Both the position numbers and the translations under genes were made by a program. Positions 27,885-38,017 of a stretch of DNA of 64,000 nt are shown in pieces (position 1 is the stretch's first letter; each line of letters begins with the position of its first letter). The DNA is taken from NCBI RefSeq assembly GCF_013141715.1, contig NZ_WHOA01000005.1, positions 25,473 through 89,472 of the forward strand, written 5' to 3'. Source of the DNA: Paenibacillus phytorum. GTDB taxonomy: Bacteria > Bacillota > Bacilli > Paenibacillales > NBRC-103111. The notes below the pieces were generated by a model. The model did no database searches, had not been told where the DNA came from, and was given only the letters and a program-made list of their open reading frames with translations.

Positions 27885-28754
27885 CTATGCATGTCGTTTG
27901 AAACCTTCCCCTAGTACCTCATTCGTTTCGCTCAAAATGACAAAAGCCTGCGGATCCACCGACTGGACTAGTGTTTTCAATCGACTTACTTCATTTTGTT
28001 TCACAACGACCATTAAGACCGTTCGCGATTCGCCCGTAAATCCTCCAGACCCACTAAGCTCCGTAAGTCCACGGTCCAAATCGTATAAAATCGCCTTGCG
28101 TATGGCTTCTGTATGATCGGAAATAATGAAGGCCACTTTGGCATAGTTGAAGCCGAGTTGAACGATATCGATCGTTTTCGTGGTGACAAATAACCCAATT
28201 AACCCGTACAGCGCATTTTCCGGTGTGAAAACAAGCGCAGAGCTTAGAATGACCAGGCCATCAAAAATCGCTACCGAGAATCCTAGACTTAAGCCTGTGT
28301 ATTTATGCAGCATTTGCGCGGCCAGCCCAAGTCCCCCAGTGGAACCGCGTCCTCGAAAGACGATTCCGAGTCCAAGTCCAACACCAATGCCTCCATAGAC
28401 AGACGCAAGCAAAGGATTTTGCGTAGGCACCCCTAAATGGCTCGTTACGAGTACGCACAGCGGAAATATGACCGACCCGACTGCTGCCTTAACCCCGAAT
28501 TGTCCACCTAGCAGCCATAAGGCTAATAAGAAAATCGGTATATTCAGGGCCCACTGCGTAATCGCCGGGTTCAAACCCGTCAAATGCTGAACAATCGTAG
28601 AAATACCCGAAACCCCACCAGTAGCAATTTGATTAGGGTTCAAAAAACAGTTAAAACTAGCCGCCATAATCAGCGAGCCGATCAACATCAATATATACTC
28701 AAATACGGTATGTGCTGGACTTCCTATCCGTATTCGCGGTTCTTTTCTGGGCAC
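27885..28754 (-). CDS. YitT/YvjA family membrane protein (DUF161 + DUF2179)
   Basis: A 289-residue protein with five or six membrane segments. GGVSGISTIV and GRGSTGGLGLAAQ mark the repeated DUF161 core. A C-terminal cytoplasmic DUF2179-type domain (from AFIISDHTEAIRKAIL to the end) carries ESRTVLMVVVKQNEV. Family members are widespread in Bacillota; the transported substrate is not established. I use the GTG at 28754, which has GAGAGGAGGG 6 bases upstream. In B. subtilis the homologue yvjA lies in the same neighbourhood (ctpB/ftsEX/prfB/secA), which supports the assignment. Confidence 0.85.
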   Translation of the reverse strand: MPRKEPRIRIGSPAHTVFEYILMLIGSLIMAASFNCFLNPNQIATGGVSGISTIVQHLTGLNPAITQWALNIPIFLLALWLLGGQFGVKAAVGSVIFPLCVLVTSHLGVPTQNPLLASVYGGIGVGLGLGIVFRGRGSTGGLGLAAQMLHKYTGLSLGFSVAIFDGLVILSSALVFTPENALYGLIGLFVTTKTIDIVQLGFNYAKVAFIISDHTEAIRKAILYDLDRGLTELSGSGGFTGESRTVLMVVVKQNEVSRLKTLVQSVDPQAFVILSETNEVLGEGFKRHA

Positions 28755-28794
28755 GAACGGCCCTCCTCTCGGTACCAATTAAACAGGCCCATAA

Positions 28795-29613
28795 CTACAA
28801 CAGGGGTGCACTCATATTTTTACCATAAAATATTTCGTCCATTTCCCACTTTACACTTTCTGTAATGTCCTTCTGTTCCGCTTCGCTCAGCTTGTCTTTC
28901 GTATAACCGAACAAATAATTGTTTAAATCGAATTTCTTCAGCTTACATTTTGTATGAAAAATGTTCTCCTGATAAACGTTCACATCGATCATATCGTACA
29001 TGCTTTTGATTTCCTCAGGAATGTAGTTCTGAATCGAACTAATATCATGATCAATAAACAGCTTATGCCCGTTTATATCCCGAGTGAAGCCCCGAACCCG
29101 ATAATCCATCGTCATAATATCCGTATCGAAGGAATGGATTAAGTAATTCAGTGCCTTTAGCGGCGAAATTTCCCCACATGTGGATACATCAATATCCGCC
29201 CTAAACGTACTGATCCCTTCATCCGGGTGATATTCTGGATAGGTATGAACCGTGATATGGCTGGTGTTCAGGTGCATAAGCACCGTCTCCGGTAAGGGCC
29301 CGGGGGATTCCTCAAATGAAGCTTCTGGAGCGCCCTCCACAGGACCTTCAGAAACCAACATCGTTACGCTTGCCCCTTGCGGATCATAATCCTGCTTGGC
29401 CACATTGAGCACATGAGCACCGATAATATCCGCTACCGCTTTGAGAATTTTGGTTAGCCGCGCAGCATTGTACTGTTCGTCAATATATTCTATGTAGGCT
29501 TCGCGCTCTTCTTTGGTTCTGGTGTAGCAGATATCGTACATATTGAAGCTCAATGATTTCGTAAGGTTGTTAAAGCCGTGCAGTGTAATGCGCTGCTCCG
29601 TAGTAAGTGTCAT
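28795..29613 (-). CDS. speD: S-adenosylmethionine decarboxylase proenzyme (long bacterial type)
   Basis: Supplies decarboxylated SAM for spermidine synthesis. The 272-residue protein is the E. coli-like class, about twice the length of the short B. subtilis SpeD (speH). The conserved [16 protein letters not shown] places the serine that becomes the pyruvoyl group at S118. The [19 protein letters not shown] and [10 protein letters not shown] blocks also match. ATG at 29613 with AAGGAGG upstream. It follows prfB after a terminator and stands as its own unit. Having the long class in a Bacillus relative is a point of difference from B. subtilis. Confidence 0.95.
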   Translation of the reverse strand: MTLTTEQRITLHGFNNLTKSLSFNMYDICYTRTKEEREAYIEYIDEQYNAARLTKILKAVADIIGAHVLNVAKQDYDPQGASVTMLVSEGPVEGAPEASFEESPGPLPETVLMHLNTSHITVHTYPEYHPDEGISTFRADIDVSTCGEISPLKALNYLIHSFDTDIMTMDYRVRGFTRDINGHKLFIDHDISSIQNYIPEEIKSMYDMIDVNVYQENIFHTKCKLKKFDLNNYLFGYTKDKLSEAEQKDITESVKWEMDEIFYGKNMSAPLL

Positions 29614-29682
29614 GTTTCTTCTTCCTCCTTGTTGTTCCATCCCTACTATTTCCTTACCCAGATCTTGAATGACATTAAACTT

Positions 29683-29712
29683 GAAAAAATCCTACACCTT
29701 TCAGATGTAGGA
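29683..29712 (-). terminator. Terminator of prfB
   Basis: TCCTACA and TGTAGGA arms with an 8-base loop are followed by TTTTTTC on the minus strand. Confidence 0.85.
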
Positions 29713-29801
29713 TAAACGTCTATTGCTCCATATATGCGTCTTGCGTTTAGTAATGGTTCGGTGTACCAAGCTCTTCCAGCACACAGCTCCTATGCACGGT
29801 T

Positions 29802-30915
29802 CTACTCCGGCTTCCGAATCTGATGACGCAGGTAAGCATCGATGAACATATTGAGATCTCCATCCATCACTGCGCCAATATTACCTGTTTCCGCTGAAGT
29901 CCTGTGATCTTTGACCATGCTATAAGGATGAAACACATAAGAACGAATCTGGCTGCCCCAGGCAATGTCAGACTGCTCACCGCGAATCTCTGCGAGATGC
30001 TTCAGCTGCTCTTCGATCTTCCGCTCGTAGAGCTTAGACCTAAGCATCTTCATCGCTTTCTCGCGGTTCTTGATCTGCGAGCGTTCTTGCTGACAGCTCA
30101 CCACGACACCCGTTGGTATGTGCGTAATCCGCACAGCCGAATCCGTGGTGTTGATGTGTTGACCGCCGGCACCGCTGGCGCGGTATGTGTCGATTTTGAG
30201 ATCCTCGGAGCGGATCTCTCCCACGTCCGTGTCGTCCTCGATCTCGGGCATGACGTCACACGACGCAAACGAGGTGTGACGACGACCGGAGGCGTCGAAC
30301 GGCGAGATCCGGACGAGCCGATGCACGCCCTTCTCTGCCTTCAAATAGCCGTAGGCGTTGAAGCCTGTGATCTGCAGCGTGACACTCTTCACGCCGGCTT
30401 CGTCGCCGGGCAAATAGTCGAGTACCTCGACTTTGTAGCCCCGCTTCTCCGCCCAGCGGCGGTACATGCGCAGCAGCATCTCCGCCCAGTCCTGCGACTC
30501 GGTGCCGCCAGCTCCCGGATGCAGCTCAAGGATCGCATTCAGCCGGTCATACGGCTGATTGAGCAGTAAGCCAAGCTCGAAGGATTCGAGCTTCTTCTTC
30601 AAGCCATCGATGCCTGCTTCAATGTCTTTCGCTAAGCCTGCATCGCTCTCCTCTTCCTCGAGCTCGACCATGACCTGCAGGTCGTCGAACTCGTTCGAGA
30701 AGCCTTGGAACTGATCGACAACACTTTTGATGGCGTTGAGATCCGCTATGGTCTTCTGGGCACGATCGTTATCGTCCCAGAAGTCCGGCGCCCCCATTTT
30801 TTCCTCAAAATCCCCGATCGCTTCAAGCTTATGATCTAAGTCAAAGAGACCCCCGTAATTCGGTTAGTCGCTTTGCTGTCTCTCTTAAATCCTGTTTTAC
30901 TTCTGGTTCCAGCAT
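29802..30915 (-). CDS. prfB: Peptide chain release factor 2, made by programmed +1 frameshift
   Basis: RF2 releases peptides at UGA and UAA. The gene is in two frames. ATG at 30915 opens 24 codons ([16 protein letters not shown]...) that end in an in-frame UGA at 30841-30843 in the context GGGGG-TCT-CTT-TGA-C. This is the classic RF2 autoregulatory site: SD-like G-run, CUU slippery codon, UGA, then C. A +1 shift continues as [15 protein letters not shown] for 346 residues, total about 370. The GAGGQH motif and [10 protein letters not shown] segment are present. The frame change is regulatory, not damage. It lies 64 bases after secA. Confidence 0.97.
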
Positions 30916-30979
30916 GTCTTACACCTCGTTTATTCTCTTGTGCCTAGGTTATACAGATCATGGTAGCAAGCTAGCATCT

Positions 30980-33499
30980 TTAGCTGCCTTGTCCGTGGCA
31001 CTGCTTGAATTTCTTCCCGCTGCCGCATGGGCATGGGTCGTTACGTCCAATACGCTGCTCATCGCCGCGCACGAGCGGTTTCTTCCCGCCAGCTTCGTTC
31101 TTTGTATCCACCGCTTGACCTTCGGCTACCGCTTGACGCTCCAGATTGCTTTGTACGTGAGCCTTCATGATGTACATCGCGACTTCTTCGCGGATATTAT
31201 CGATCATCTCTTGGAACATCTCGAAGCCTTCGAATTGATACTCGCGCAGCGGATCCGTCCCGCCGTAAGCACGAAGATGAATACCTTGACGAAGTTGATC
31301 CATCGCATCGATGTGATCCATCCATTTGCTATCTACCGCACGAAGAGCAACGACCTTTTCGAATTCGCGCATGAATTCTTCACCGATCTCCGCTTCACGC
31401 TCATCATAACGTTTGCTAACGAGATCTTTGATGTAGTCAATAATCTCTTCTTGTTCTTTGCCCCAAATATTTTGATCCGTAATCTGGCCTTCTTCAGTTA
31501 AGAAGTTGTTGTTCACGAAGTTAGCCACTTCCTGAAGCTCCCACTCCTCCGGAATTTGTTCCTCCGGACAGTGCGCTTTCACGATGCGTTCGATAACCGC
31601 GTTGATCATACCCTCGATGACTTCACGAATATTTTCGGACTCCAGCAGCTCACGGCGCTGTTTATATATAATTTCCCGTTGTTGATTCATCACATCGTCA
31701 TACTGAAGAACGACTTTACGAACGTCGAAGTTGTTACCCTCAACGCGTTTTTGGGCCGATTCGACTGCACGCGAGATCAATTTACTTTCGATCGGTTGAT
31801 CTTCTTCCATACCGAGGCGGTCCATCATCGCCATGATATTATCCGCACCGAAACGTTTCATCAATTCGTCCTCAAGTGAGAGATAGAACTGTGAAGAACC
31901 AGGGTCACCTTGACGGCCTGCGCGTCCACGCAGCTGATTATCGATCCGTCTGCTTTCATGACGTTCTGTACCTATGATATGCAGCCCGCCTGCATCATGT
32001 ACGCCTTCACCGAGCACAATGTCCGTACCGCGGCCTGCCATGTTCGTTGCAATCGTTACAGAGCCTGGTTGACCTGCGCGTGCTACGATTTCAGCTTCTT
32101 CTGCATGATACTTCGCATTCAGTACTTTGTGCTGAACGCCTTTCTTTTTGAGCATCTCCGATAATTTCTCAGAGTTCTCAATAGACACCGTACCTACAAG
32201 TACCGGTTGGTTCAGCTTATGACGCTCTACGATTTGCTCAACAACCGCTCTGAATTTACCCATCTCTGACTTGTAAACAACATCCGGCATATCCTTACGG
32301 ATCATCGGACGGTTCGTCGGAACAATGATAACTTCAAGACCGTAAATTTTCTTGAGCTCTTCCTCTTCCGTTTTCGCTGTTCCTGTCATACCCGCCAGTT
32401 TGCGGTACATCCGGAAATAGTTCTGGAATGTAATTGTCGCCAGCGTCATGCTCTCATTCTGAACTTGCAGCTGCTCTTTGGCCTCAATGGCTTGGTGCAG
32501 CCCATCACTATAACGACGGCCTGTCATAATACGGCCCGTGAATTCATCAACAATCATGACTTCGTCTTCTTGTACCACATAATCCACATCGCGTTTCATA
32601 ATGAAACGAGCCTTGAGCCCCTGAGTCACGTGATGGTTAATATTCACATTCTGATGATCGAATAAGTTCTCAATGCCGAATGCCCGCTCCGCCTTAGCTA
32701 CCCCTTCTTCAGTAAGAGCCACGGAACGCACTTTAATATCGATCGTGTAATCCTCTTCTTCTTTCAACGTAGAAACAAAACGGTCAGCCGCGTAGTACAA
32801 GTCTGTCGACTTAGCTGCTTGTCCCGAAATAATCAACGGCGTTCTTGCTTCATCGACCAAAATGGAGTCAACTTCATCGATAACCGCAAAATAAAGCGGA
32901 CGCTGAACCATTTGCTCTTTGTAAAGCACCATGTTATCACGCAGATAGTCGAAACCGTATTCGTTATTCGTTCCATAGGTAATATCACAAGCATAAGCCG
33001 CTTGCTTTTCCTCATGAGAAAGATCATGTAGATTAACCCCAACCGTCAAGCCGAGGAACTCGTAGATCTGACCCATTTCCGCGCTATCACGCTGTGCCAA
33101 ATAATCATTGACTGTAACAACGTGTACCCCTCTGCCAAGCAAAGCATTCAAATAGACAGGGAGTGTTCCAACGAGCGTTTTCCCTTCCCCTGTTCTCATC
33201 TCCGCGATACGGCCTTCGTGAAGCACCATACCCCCGATGAGCTGAACGTCGTAATGACGTTTACCTAGTACACGCAAACCTGCTTCTCTAACAACAGCAA
33301 AAGCTTCCGGTAAAAGATCATCCAGTTCTTCACCTTTTTCCAGGCGGTTTCTGAACTCAGTTGTCTTGCCTTTCAATTCCTCATCGGACAGCGGCTTAAT
33401 GCTAGCTTCTAGGTCGTTGATATAATCAACGGCCTTGAGCATCCGTTTAATTTCCCGTTCATTGGAATCACCAAAAATTTTCTTCACTAGTCCTAGCAT
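30980..33499 (-). CDS. secA: Protein translocase ATPase SecA
   Basis: The motor of Sec-dependent export. The 839-residue protein has Walker A RTGEGKT at 102-108, the [12 protein letters not shown] box near 208, the Gly-rich [13 protein letters not shown] segment near 495, and a C-terminal zinc-binding SEC-C motif ([13 protein letters not shown]). The start ATG at 33499 ([10 protein letters not shown]) has AAAGGGG upstream; the frame extends 15 codons further without support. In Bacillota it usually neighbours prfB, as here. Confidence 0.98.
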   Translation of the reverse strand: MLGLVKKIFGDSNEREIKRMLKAVDYINDLEASIKPLSDEELKGKTTEFRNRLEKGEELDDLLPEAFAVVREAGLRVLGKRHYDVQLIGGMVLHEGRIAEMRTGEGKTLVGTLPVYLNALLGRGVHVVTVNDYLAQRDSAEMGQIYEFLGLTVGVNLHDLSHEEKQAAYACDITYGTNNEYGFDYLRDNMVLYKEQMVQRPLYFAVIDEVDSILVDEARTPLIISGQAAKSTDLYYAADRFVSTLKEEEDYTIDIKVRSVALTEEGVAKAERAFGIENLFDHQNVNINHHVTQGLKARFIMKRDVDYVVQEDEVMIVDEFTGRIMTGRRYSDGLHQAIEAKEQLQVQNESMTLATITFQNYFRMYRKLAGMTGTAKTEEEELKKIYGLEVIIVPTNRPMIRKDMPDVVYKSEMGKFRAVVEQIVERHKLNQPVLVGTVSIENSEKLSEMLKKKGVQHKVLNAKYHAEEAEIVARAGQPGSVTIATNMAGRGTDIVLGEGVHDAGGLHIIGTERHESRRIDNQLRGRAGRQGDPGSSQFYLSLEDELMKRFGADNIMAMMDRLGMEEDQPIESKLISRAVESAQKRVEGNNFDVRKVVLQYDDVMNQQREIIYKQRRELLESENIREVIEGMINAVIERIVKAHCPEEQIPEEWELQEVANFVNNNFLTEEGQITDQNIWGKEQEEIIDYIKDLVSKRYDEREAEIGEEFMREFEKVVALRAVDSKWMDHIDAMDQLRQGIHLRAYGGTDPLREYQFEGFEMFQEMIDNIREEVAMYIMKAHVQSNLERQAVAEGQAVDTKNEAGGKKPLVRGDEQRIGRNDPCPCGSGKKFKQCHGQGS

Positions 33500-33534
33500 C
33501 GGTGAACCCCTTTCCCTTGCATTCGTATCCTTAA

Positions 33535-33564
33535 ATTGTACCACTTTTGACGGTCTTGCCGCAA
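33535..33564 (-). promoter_or_regulatory. Likely secA promoter
   Basis: TTGCGG (33559-33564), an 18-base spacer and TACAAT (33535-33540) with an extended TGG just before the -10. It lies about 36 bases before the secA start. Confidence 0.55.
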
Positions 33565-33670
33565 CAAATGACCATTCCTACATCTGTATAAACCTTCCAC
33601 AACATGTGAAAAGAGCACGTTTTTACTTAATTTCTATAGTATTGAATCGATATCCCGATTGCATGCATGA

Positions 33671-33712
33671 GAAAAAGCTTAATTCGACAGAATCGAATCA
33701 AGCTCATTTTTT
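33671..33712. terminator. Terminator of hpf
   Basis: AGCTT-ATTCG and CGAAT-AAGCT arms with A-rich and T-rich flanks. It lies after the minus-strand hpf gene and upstream of secA. Confidence 0.85.
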
Positions 33713-33748
33713 TGTTATAGGGATGTCTCGAGTTGCTCCGCTTTCTTA

Positions 33749-34297
33749 TTAAACAGCCGGCTCAATCAGACCATACTTGCCGTCATCACGTTTGTAAACT
33801 ACATTGACTTGATCCGTATCCATGTTTGAAAAAACGAAGAAATTATGGCCTACCATGTTCATTTGTAGAATCGCTTCTTCCACATCCATCGGCTTCAAAT
33901 CGAAGCGCTTGTTGCGGACCAGTTCAAAGTCATCTTCCTCTTCTAGATAAGTAACAGGTGATGTTTCCACTTTAAATAAATCACGCTTGCCGCCTTCTTG
34001 GCGAATTTTCCGGTTTGTTCTTGTCTTATGCTTGCGAATCTGGCGCTCCAACTTGTCTACAACCAAATCGATCGATGCATACATATCATTGTTGCGTTCT
34101 TCAGCTCTCAGCAGCACGCCTGTTAGGGGAATGCCTACCTCAATAGCTTGTAAACCTTTAACCACGCTAAGCTTTACTTGTACATCTGATGTAAGGGGAG
34201 CTTCAAAATACCTCTCTAGTCTGTTCAATTTCTTGTCGACATAGTCCCTGAGGGCTTCAGTTACTTCAAGGTGTTCTCCGCGAATGCTAATTTCCAT
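33749..34297 (-). CDS. hpf: Ribosome hibernation promoting factor, long form
   Basis: Binds 30S subunits and dimerises 70S ribosomes into inactive 100S particles in stationary phase. The 182-residue protein has the N-terminal RaiA-type fold (MEISIRGEHLEVTEALRDYV) and the C-terminal dimerisation domain (VRNKRFDLKPMDVEEAILQM, then GHNFFVFSN) that marks the long form of Bacillota. AGGGAG lies 9 bases before the ATG at 34297. B. subtilis has this gene (yvyD) beside secA, as here. Confidence 0.95.
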   Translation of the reverse strand: MEISIRGEHLEVTEALRDYVDKKLNRLERYFEAPLTSDVQVKLSVVKGLQAIEVGIPLTGVLLRAEERNNDMYASIDLVVDKLERQIRKHKTRTNRKIRQEGGKRDLFKVETSPVTYLEEEDDFELVRNKRFDLKPMDVEEAILQMNMVGHNFFVFSNMDTDQVNVVYKRDDGKYGLIEPAV

Positions 34298-34382
34298 GTT
34301 CAACATCTCCCTTCCTGCTTACATTATACTACATTCCACCCCCATCTTCATAATTCCTTTAAATTCCGTGCTATCCATTATG

Positions 34383-34420
34383 CAAAAAAACACCCCAGGA
34401 TTATTCCCCAGGGTGCTAAT
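34383..34420 (-). terminator. Terminator of the cold-shock gene
   Basis: GCACCC and GGGTG arms on the minus strand followed by T7. Confidence 0.85.
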
Positions 34421-34463
34421 TAGTTCAGTAGATGTATTCAAGCGGCACATTCGTACCGGAAGC

Positions 34464-34661
34464 TTATATTCTGCTTACATTAGCGGCTTGCGGTCCACGT
34501 GCACCTTCTACGATGTCAAACTCTACAGCCTGACCTTCGTCTAACGTTTTGAAGCCTTCTGATTGAATCGCAGAGAAATGCACGAATACATCCCCGCCAT
34601 CTTCACGCTCAATGAAACCATAACCTTTTTCTGCATTAAACCATTTCACTTTACCTTGCAT
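34464..34661 (-). CDS. Cold-shock domain protein
   Basis: A 65-residue single-domain RNA chaperone. RNP-like motifs KGYGFI and VFVHFSAI are present, with the typical WFN start ([13 protein letters not shown]). The ATG at 34661 has an AAGGA-type site 11 bases upstream. It is a CspA/CspB/CspD-type protein; I do not choose among them. It has its own promoter and terminator. Confidence 0.95.
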   Translation of the reverse strand: MQGKVKWFNAEKGYGFIEREDGGDVFVHFSAIQSEGFKTLDEGQAVEFDIVEGARGPQAANVSRI

Positions 34662-34717
34662 AACGTACACATTCCTTTCGTTTTAAAAAGTAATAAAATG
34701 TAAGCCCTTACTTTTCG

Positions 34718-34747
34718 ACTATATCACCAGCCCGCTTGACCTGTCAA
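34718..34747 (-). promoter_or_regulatory. Promoter of the cold-shock gene
   Basis: A perfect TTGACA (34742-34747), an 18-base spacer and TATAGT (34718-34723). The leader of about 50 bases contains a GTAAGGGCTTAC palindrome. Confidence 0.7.
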
Positions 34748-34799
34748 TTTCTAACTTACCATTTGATGAAATATTTTGAAAATTCGGGTATATACAAGC

Positions 34800-34980
34800 C
34801 GTGGATAAGTGCAGAATTTGTAAAAACTTGTCGTATCGGGCTTCTTTACATTTTATCAACAAAGTTATGCACATAATTGTGCACATTATCCACAGGTTGT
34901 GGGGAGAGAAATTTGGATAACTCGGGTTCATTGTGGTTGATTTATGCACAAATGGGTTTTGCCGTGATTGCTTGTCCACA
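34800..34980. promoter_or_regulatory. DnaA-box cluster 2
   Basis: Exact TTATNCACA boxes lie on the plus strand at 34865-34873, 34886-34894 and 34942-34950. Single-mismatch boxes are at 34877-34885, 34972-34980 (plus) and 34800-34808 (minus). The cluster occupies the gap between the cold-shock promoter and the end of the flagellar block. The stretch 34662-35056 holds no supported gene. Confidence 0.7.
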
Positions 34981-35013
34981 GGTTATAGTAGAAGTTTAGA
35001 CAAACTGGCGAAT

Positions 35014-35042
35014 AGAAAAAACCTCTTGCCGCGGCAAAAGGT
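35014..35042 (-). terminator. Terminator at the end of the fliD-fliS unit
   Basis: AACCT-TTGCC and GGCAA-AGGTT arms, then TTTTTTC on the minus strand. Confidence 0.85.
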
Positions 35043-35056
35043 TCGTGTGTATTTGT

Positions 35057-35392
35057 TTATTTTTTTCGGTCGAAAAAAAGGCTCTCGCCGTCATAGTTGT
35101 TGTCATAAGCATTCCGCTGAGTCTTACCTGTGTCCAGCTTGGCCAATTGCGAGCTAGCTTCATCACGAAATTGTTCCATCTTCCTCAGGAAGATAGGATC
35201 CAAGCTTACTACAGCTTGAATACGGTCCTTGAAGCTTGCTTTCTGTAGGGCAGATGGTGTTATGGCTAAAAGAGCCTCCATAATCTCGCCACGCTGCTCC
35301 ATATACTCTCCAAGACGTTCTGCATCCATCGTAATAAGCTTCGCTAATCCCTGCTGTGTAAGCTGTTCCAGCTCAGTAACTAGCTTATCCAT
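35057..35392 (-). CDS. FliT-like flagellar protein
   Basis: A 111-residue, mostly helical protein directly after fliS. The ATG at 35392 overlaps the fliS TAA (ATGGATAA) and has GGAG upstream, so translation is probably coupled. Position and helical composition match FliT-type chaperones of the FliD cap protein, but sequence similarity to a specific family is not obvious to me. The open frame extends 13 codons further into fliS; I consider that the less likely start. Confidence 0.75.
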   Translation of the reverse strand: MDKLVTELEQLTQQGLAKLITMDAERLGEYMEQRGEIMEALLAITPSALQKASFKDRIQAVVSLDPIFLRKMEQFRDEASSQLAKLDTGKTQRNAYDNNYDGESLFFDRKK

Positions 35393-35795
35393 GCATAGCT
35401 CCAGCAGGTGTTGAACTTGCTGAGCTTCCATTAGCTTGCTTAGCCGCTTGCATCCACGTTTCTTTCAACTGAACAAGATAACCCAGCACCTCTTCAGCAG
35501 GCTCAACCGATTTCTTCATATTTGCTTCAATTAGACGGTGTGTAAAGTACTCGTACAACCTCAACAAATCGCCGGCAATAGGAGCGTTACGATCAATCGT
35601 AATGGAAAACTCGCTAATAATGTCCTGTACCTTGACTAGGTTAGTGTTAGCGTCTTGGTAGTTGGATGTTTTCAAAGCCTCAATACCCGCACGGCAAAAA
35701 CGAATAGCTCCATCACAAAGCATAATTAGCAGCTGTGCTGGGCTTGCTGTTTGAACAGTGCTCTCCAAGTATTTATTACGTTGGGCTTGAATCAT
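35385..35795 (-). CDS. fliS: Flagellin export chaperone FliS
   Basis: Binds the C-terminus of flagellin in the cytoplasm and prevents early assembly. The 136-residue helical protein starts MIQAQRNKYLESTVQTASPAQLLIMLCDGAI, the typical FliS opening with its PAQLLxMLYDGA-like block. GGGGGAAA precedes the ATG. It lies 33 bases after fliD. In related bacteria CsrA, FliW and FliS all respond to free flagellin, and all three genes are in this cluster. Confidence 0.95.
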   Translation of the reverse strand: MIQAQRNKYLESTVQTASPAQLLIMLCDGAIRFCRAGIEALKTSNYQDANTNLVKVQDIISEFSITIDRNAPIAGDLLRLYEYFTHRLIEANMKKSVEPAEEVLGYLVQLKETWMQAAKQANGSSASSTPAGAMHG

Positions 35796-35828
35796 TGATA
35801 TTTCCCCCTAGTTTAAAGTAGGACCTTA

Positions 35829-37994
35829 CTAGCCCATTTGTTGTGTTAGCTGTGCGCTTTGTTGTTGTAGTTGATTTATATACTTTTCCATAGCCGTGAA
35901 TTGATTGTAGTAACGAGTTTGAAGAGCGTCTAATTTGGTAGTCAAATTATCAACTCGTTTATCTATTTCTTTTGTAGTTTTACCTAATGTATAGGAAGTG
36001 TCAACACTTGCGGTAATTCCGGCCTTAGTAGTTATTTTACTAATAATGGAAGAAGCGAGATTATTAAGGCGTGTAGCTATACCATCCCCACCAGTTACAT
36101 CTTTAAGTTTATCATCTGCTACAAAAAGAGCCATAACTTGATCAGGCTTCTCCGCAATAGCCTTCTTTAATTTGGCATCGTCGATATAAATTTTCCCATT
36201 TTCCAAGTAGCTTCCAGAAATCGCTCCACCAATCGTAACACTGCTAGATATACCAATATCTGTAAGACTTTTAGCATCACCTGTAGGTAAACCACTAACA
36301 GGACTTGAGAAAGAACTTCTTAAACCTGAGATTGCTTGTTTCAAGATGTCATCACTGCGTAGCATACCACTTTTTGCTTTAGCTTCCCACGCGGTAATTT
36401 GATCATCCTTTAAATCTTTACGTTGATCATCCGTTAACGGTTGATAATCCCTATATTTTTTTTCGGTGACCTTTGTATTTATTGTGTCAATGAGCTCATT
36501 GTATTTATCAATAAAGTTTTTGATATTATTGTAAACAGCATCTGTATCGCCACTAACATTAACATCGATAGCTGCACTTGTTACTTTCTTTGCCGTGAAA
36601 TTTAATCCGTTAATCGTGAATGAGTTCGTGTCGTATTTAGCAGCAGCGCCATTAAACAGCACTTCGGCTTGATCCCCCGTTTTTCCGACTTTCGTATAAA
36701 TTTGTCCCGTCACAGGAGCACCTAAGGCAAGTTGAGGAATGACATTCGCTGGATTATTTGCTTCATCGCTGAGTACAACTTTATTGGCTGCAGAATCATC
36801 AGGGTTGGCAAATACAAGATGATGCGCGCTATCTAAATAAGCAGACACACCTAGTTTACCAATTGCAGAGCTATTAATTGCATCGACTAGTTTTCCAATT
36901 GTTGTTGTTTTATCAATGCTGAAATCAGCTGTTGTCGACCCAACTTTGACCCTTAAGGTTTTTGTTGTTGATAGGTTTTGATCGATCAAGGTTGTTAATG
37001 GAACTGCAAGGTTCGGAGCTGGAGTGACTAGTTGACTTGGCACATTAGCCGCAACATCATTTTGATCTGATAGTGTAACCGTAGGATCTGAGAATTTCAA
37101 GTTATTATTGCTGTCCAAACTTGTCGTAACGCCAGCTGTACCAATGGCCGACTTATTAATGTCTGAAATTAATTTGTCATAAGTGGTGTCCTTATCAACG
37201 GTAAAATCAGCAGTCGTACCTCCAAAGTGAACTCGCACTGTTTTACTCGTTTTCAAAGTGCTGTCTATTACTAACGATCCTGCAAAATTGTTCGTACCCG
37301 TAGTTGTCGATGCAGTTGTAGAACCAGGCGTACTTCCCGCAATTTTCAGAACTGAGGCCAGAGGATCGGCGATAGGAGTAGCCCCCCCAACACTTTTCAT
37401 GCTGAGATTAACTTGTCCAGCCAAGCCAGTTGAAGATGAGGTAAAAAAAAGCTTATCAATAGAAGAATCATAGCTTAAATTTACACCTGTAATACTTGAA
37501 CTGCCATTAATAGATGCTATGATACTGCCTAACGTATCGGTAGGTTTTACTTCGATGGTCTTCGTACCTTTTGATCCACCAACGGTTAGGGTCGTAGTGT
37601 CTGTCAGTCCAAGATCCGATAAAGGTGTAGCCGTCCCCTTGGTTGTTGCAGTCAGTAGGCCCGATGTAACAGCCCCAGCTGTCGCCAACTTATCGACCTT
37701 TAACGTATAATTACCTGGAGTAGCAGTAGCTGTTCCAGTAACGCTAACACTAGTATCATCAACTGAAGTTGCTTTCTTCGATTGATACGCGGATTGAAGT
37801 TTCATATTAAAAGCTAAATCACGAAAGCTCATAATTTTAGTATTAATGGAGCGGTAATCATCTCGCTGCCACTCTAGTGATTGTTTCTGCTGCTTCAGCT
37901 TATCCTGTGGCATTCTAGCTGCTTTCATAAGCTTACTTACTGTGTCATCAATATCAATACCTGTATTAGAGAACCCATTTAAACGAGTTACCAT
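35829..37994 (-). CDS. fliD: Flagellar filament cap protein FliD, enlarged
   Basis: Caps the growing filament and guides flagellin folding. At 721 residues it is clearly longer than the ~500 of B. subtilis. The N-terminal FliD_N (MVTRLNGFSNTGIDIDDTV) and C-terminal FliD_C (FIDKYNELIDTINTKV and the coiled end NQLQQQSAQLTQQMG) are intact. The extra length lies in the middle, where two related blocks of about 85 residues occur (KTVRVHFGGTTADFTVDKDTT and KTLRVKVGSTTADFSIDKTTT, each followed by SAIG-LGV or similar), suggesting an internal duplication in the surface-exposed domain. Confidence 0.93.
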   Translation of the reverse strand: MVTRLNGFSNTGIDIDDTVSKLMKAARMPQDKLKQQKQSLEWQRDDYRSINTKIMSFRDLAFNMKLQSAYQSKKATSVDDTSVSVTGTATATPGNYTLKVDKLATAGAVTSGLLTATTKGTATPLSDLGLTDTTTLTVGGSKGTKTIEVKPTDTLGSIIASINGSSSITGVNLSYDSSIDKLFFTSSSTGLAGQVNLSMKSVGGATPIADPLASVLKIAGSTPGSTTASTTTGTNNFAGSLVIDSTLKTSKTVRVHFGGTTADFTVDKDTTYDKLISDINKSAIGTAGVTTSLDSNNNLKFSDPTVTLSDQNDVAANVPSQLVTPAPNLAVPLTTLIDQNLSTTKTLRVKVGSTTADFSIDKTTTIGKLVDAINSSAIGKLGVSAYLDSAHHLVFANPDDSAANKVVLSDEANNPANVIPQLALGAPVTGQIYTKVGKTGDQAEVLFNGAAAKYDTNSFTINGLNFTAKKVTSAAIDVNVSGDTDAVYNNIKNFIDKYNELIDTINTKVTEKKYRDYQPLTDDQRKDLKDDQITAWEAKAKSGMLRSDDILKQAISGLRSSFSSPVSGLPTGDAKSLTDIGISSSVTIGGAISGSYLENGKIYIDDAKLKKAIAEKPDQVMALFVADDKLKDVTGGDGIATRLNNLASSIISKITTKAGITASVDTSYTLGKTTKEIDKRVDNLTTKLDALQTRYYNQFTAMEKYINQLQQQSAQLTQQMG

Positions 37995-38017
37995 TGTTAT
38001 AAGTCACCGCCTTCGAT

